A program made the position numbers and the translations under genes. A DNA stretch of 64,000 bases from Hyphomonadaceae bacterium (GTDB lineage Bacteria > Pseudomonadota > Alphaproteobacteria > Caulobacterales > Maricaulaceae), in assembly GCA_013001295.1 (NCBI GenBank), contig JABDMW010000047.1, positions 124,001 through 188,000 on the forward strand. Reading direction: 5' to 3'. Within the stretch, counting starts at the first letter, position 1. Each line of letters starts with the position of its first letter. Below the pieces are notes generated by a model. It was not told where the DNA came from and did no database searches. It saw nothing but the letters and a program-made list of their open reading frames with translations. Shown piece after piece: positions 62,948 through 64,000 of this stretch.

Positions 62948-64000
62948 TGGCCACCACCATTTCTTCAATCAAAAGGCTGGGTGCGCAGGTGGGTTGGTCA
63001 AATTTGAGATCGTTGGCAGGCGTCATGCCCAGATACATATCCTTGAGATTACCTGCGACCGTTATTTCACTGACGGGAAATGATGGTTCGCCGTTTTCTA
63101 TAGCGAAACCACTACAGCCAACACTGTAATCGCCCGTATTGGCATTGAGGGATGGGCCAAACATATCTGTGACCAACAATCCATTTCCGATGTCTGACAT
63201 CAGTTGCTCGGGGCTTTTTTCACCTGCATGGATATAGGTGTTGCTTGTGGAAACTCCCGGAGGTGTCCCGATGCCGCGGTGCGCGTGGCCCGTGGTTTCC
63301 AGCTTGAGCTGGTTTGCGGAAGCCGTATTTAAAATCCATGTCGTCAGCTTGCCGCTGTCGATCAGGTTCATTTTTTTTCCAGCGACACCTTCGCCGTCCC
63401 AGGGCCGAGAGCCGTGTCCACGTACCCGGTAGGGGTCATCGGTGATCGTAATCTGTTTATTGAAAACCTGCGTATCCATTGCGTCTTTCAAAAAGGAAAC
63501 ACCGCGTGAAATGGACGGACCTGAAATGGCGCTGGTGAACGCGGATACAAGGGACTTGGCAACCCTGTGATCATATATCACCGGCATGGCTGAAGAGGGC
63601 AGTTGTTTGGATCCCAGTCTCGAAAGCGCCCGGTTGGCCGCACTAAGCGCGATGCTTTCCGGCGTTGGCAAATCTTCATACCAGCGACTACCTGCGTAAT
63701 CGTAGTCCCGTTCCATAGCGCCATCTTGTTCAGCAATTGCCATGACCGACAAGCCGTGCTGGCTTGAACGCCATCCTTTGGAAAATCCGTGGCTCGTCAT
63801 GAAATACACGGCAGAACTGACGGCATAGGCAGACGCGCTGTCCGCCATACTCACGCCTGGAACACCTCGCGTGACTTGGTCAAGTATTTTTGCGCGTTCG
63901 AACAGGTCGGCAGCCTTCAATTCTGTCGCATCATAGATGTCGAGTTCCGGCACATCTGTCGCCAATCGTGCCGGATCAGCGAGCCCGCAATAGGGGTCTT
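62937..64000 (-). CDS. PmbA/TldD-family protease component, N-terminus beyond the right edge
   Basis: The frame is open to the last base (residues DPYCGLADPARLATDVPELD lie at the edge), so the TTG at 63965 is internal. The visible 354 residues include SKGWRSSQHGLSVMA, WDGEGVAGKK, GHAHRGIGTPPG and the C-terminus SFPVSEITVAGNLKDMYLG, typical of PmbA (TldE). With TldD it forms a metalloprotease that trims peptides. It precedes cysQ on the same strand, as in many alphaproteobacteria. Confidence 0.92.
   Translation of the reverse strand, partial: DPYCGLADPARLATDVPELDIYDATELKAADLFERAKILDQVTRGVPGVSMADSASAYAVSSAVYFMTSHGFSKGWRSSQHGLSVMAIAEQDGAMERDYDYAGSRWYEDLPTPESIALSAANRALSRLGSKQLPSSAMPVIYDHRVAKSLVSAFTSAISGPSISRGVSFLKDAMDTQVFNKQITITDDPYRVRGHGSRPWDGEGVAGKKMNLIDSGKLTTWILNTASANQLKLETTGHAHRGIGTPPGVSTSNTYIHAGEKSPEQLMSDIGNGLLVTDMFGPSLNANTGDYSVGCSGFAIENGEPSFPVSEITVAGNLKDMYLGMTPANDLKFDQPTCAPSLLIEEMVVASGS

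Overview
The window is a 64-kb chromosomal segment of a moderate-GC alphaproteobacterium. Evidence for the group: the zinc-ribbon protein/ftsE/ftsX/YdcF neighbourhood, a DUF4175 (TIGR02302) protein, BamF (DUF3035), DUF2093 next to xseA, UrcA and DUF4170 families, the TIGR01459 HAD hydrolase, a CIRCE-controlled groESL operon, and a MutL that carries its own endonuclease motif. I read it as a Kordiimonadales/Emcibacterales/Sphingomonadales-like lineage, but the order is inference. I recognised no rRNA or tRNA gene, CRISPR array, transposase or prophage.

Layout. 1-9.3 kb: end of a prephenate/arogenate dehydrogenase, then on the minus strand DUF2125, YdcF-like, ftsX and ftsE; a zinc-ribbon membrane protein, the DUF4175 protein, argH and a TlpA-like thioredoxin. 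9.3-12.8 kb: small exported or regulatory genes (lone ExbD, a small basic secreted protein, a formylglycine-enzyme fold protein without the usual cysteines, a LysR regulator, an UrcA protein). 12.8-19.9 kb: groEL/groES, an SLC13 transporter, a HAD hydrolase, then MaoC-like hydratase, ribF and a class V aminotransferase. 20-28.3 kb: ileS-lspA-bamF-mutL, then rsmD and an RluB-type synthase on the minus strand and tadA on the plus. 28.3-37.8 kb: DMT transporter, serine hydrolase, TauE/SafE permease, PepSY protein, amidohydrolase, purD, xseA-DUF2093-M23 lipoprotein-chorismate mutase. 37.8-40.3 kb: a ZnuD-like TonB receptor behind a small DUF2946-like gene with a candidate Zur box. 40.3-44 kb: SDR, HCCA-isomerase-like protein, Rieske oxygenase and a THUMP RNA methyltransferase. 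44-52.1 kb: accessory stretch (AraC regulator, DUF4386, DUF2161, small lipoproteins, a cytochrome c, a zinc-ribbon miniprotein, DUF885 lipoprotein). 52.1-54.9 kb: repeat-rich spacer and a three-gene secreted-protein operon. 55-64 kb: lipid A/Kdo biogenesis (lpxL-like, lpxK, waaA, DUF374 acyltransferase), a tyrosine phosphatase, msbA, a CysQ-DUF4170 fusion and the start-truncated pmbA.

The most unusual feature is a recurring scar. Short 3' ends of intact neighbouring genes occur a second time as broken copies and bracket small gene cassettes. Remnants of the RNA methyltransferase and DUF2161 genes lie side by side near 45.3 kb between the AraC and DUF4386 genes. A 49-bp copy of the 3' end of the lpxL-like gene lies at 52.6 kb, on the far side of the secreted three-gene operon. 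Related double-hairpin repeats with co-varying stems lie at 26.7, 48.9, 52.2 and 52.4 kb, with half an element at 54.95 kb. Together they suggest the accessory parts were assembled by small duplications or integrations at gene 3' ends. The operon at 52.9-54.8 kb (pilin-like protein, small exported protein, SPOR-domain protein) is the best candidate for an undescribed system.
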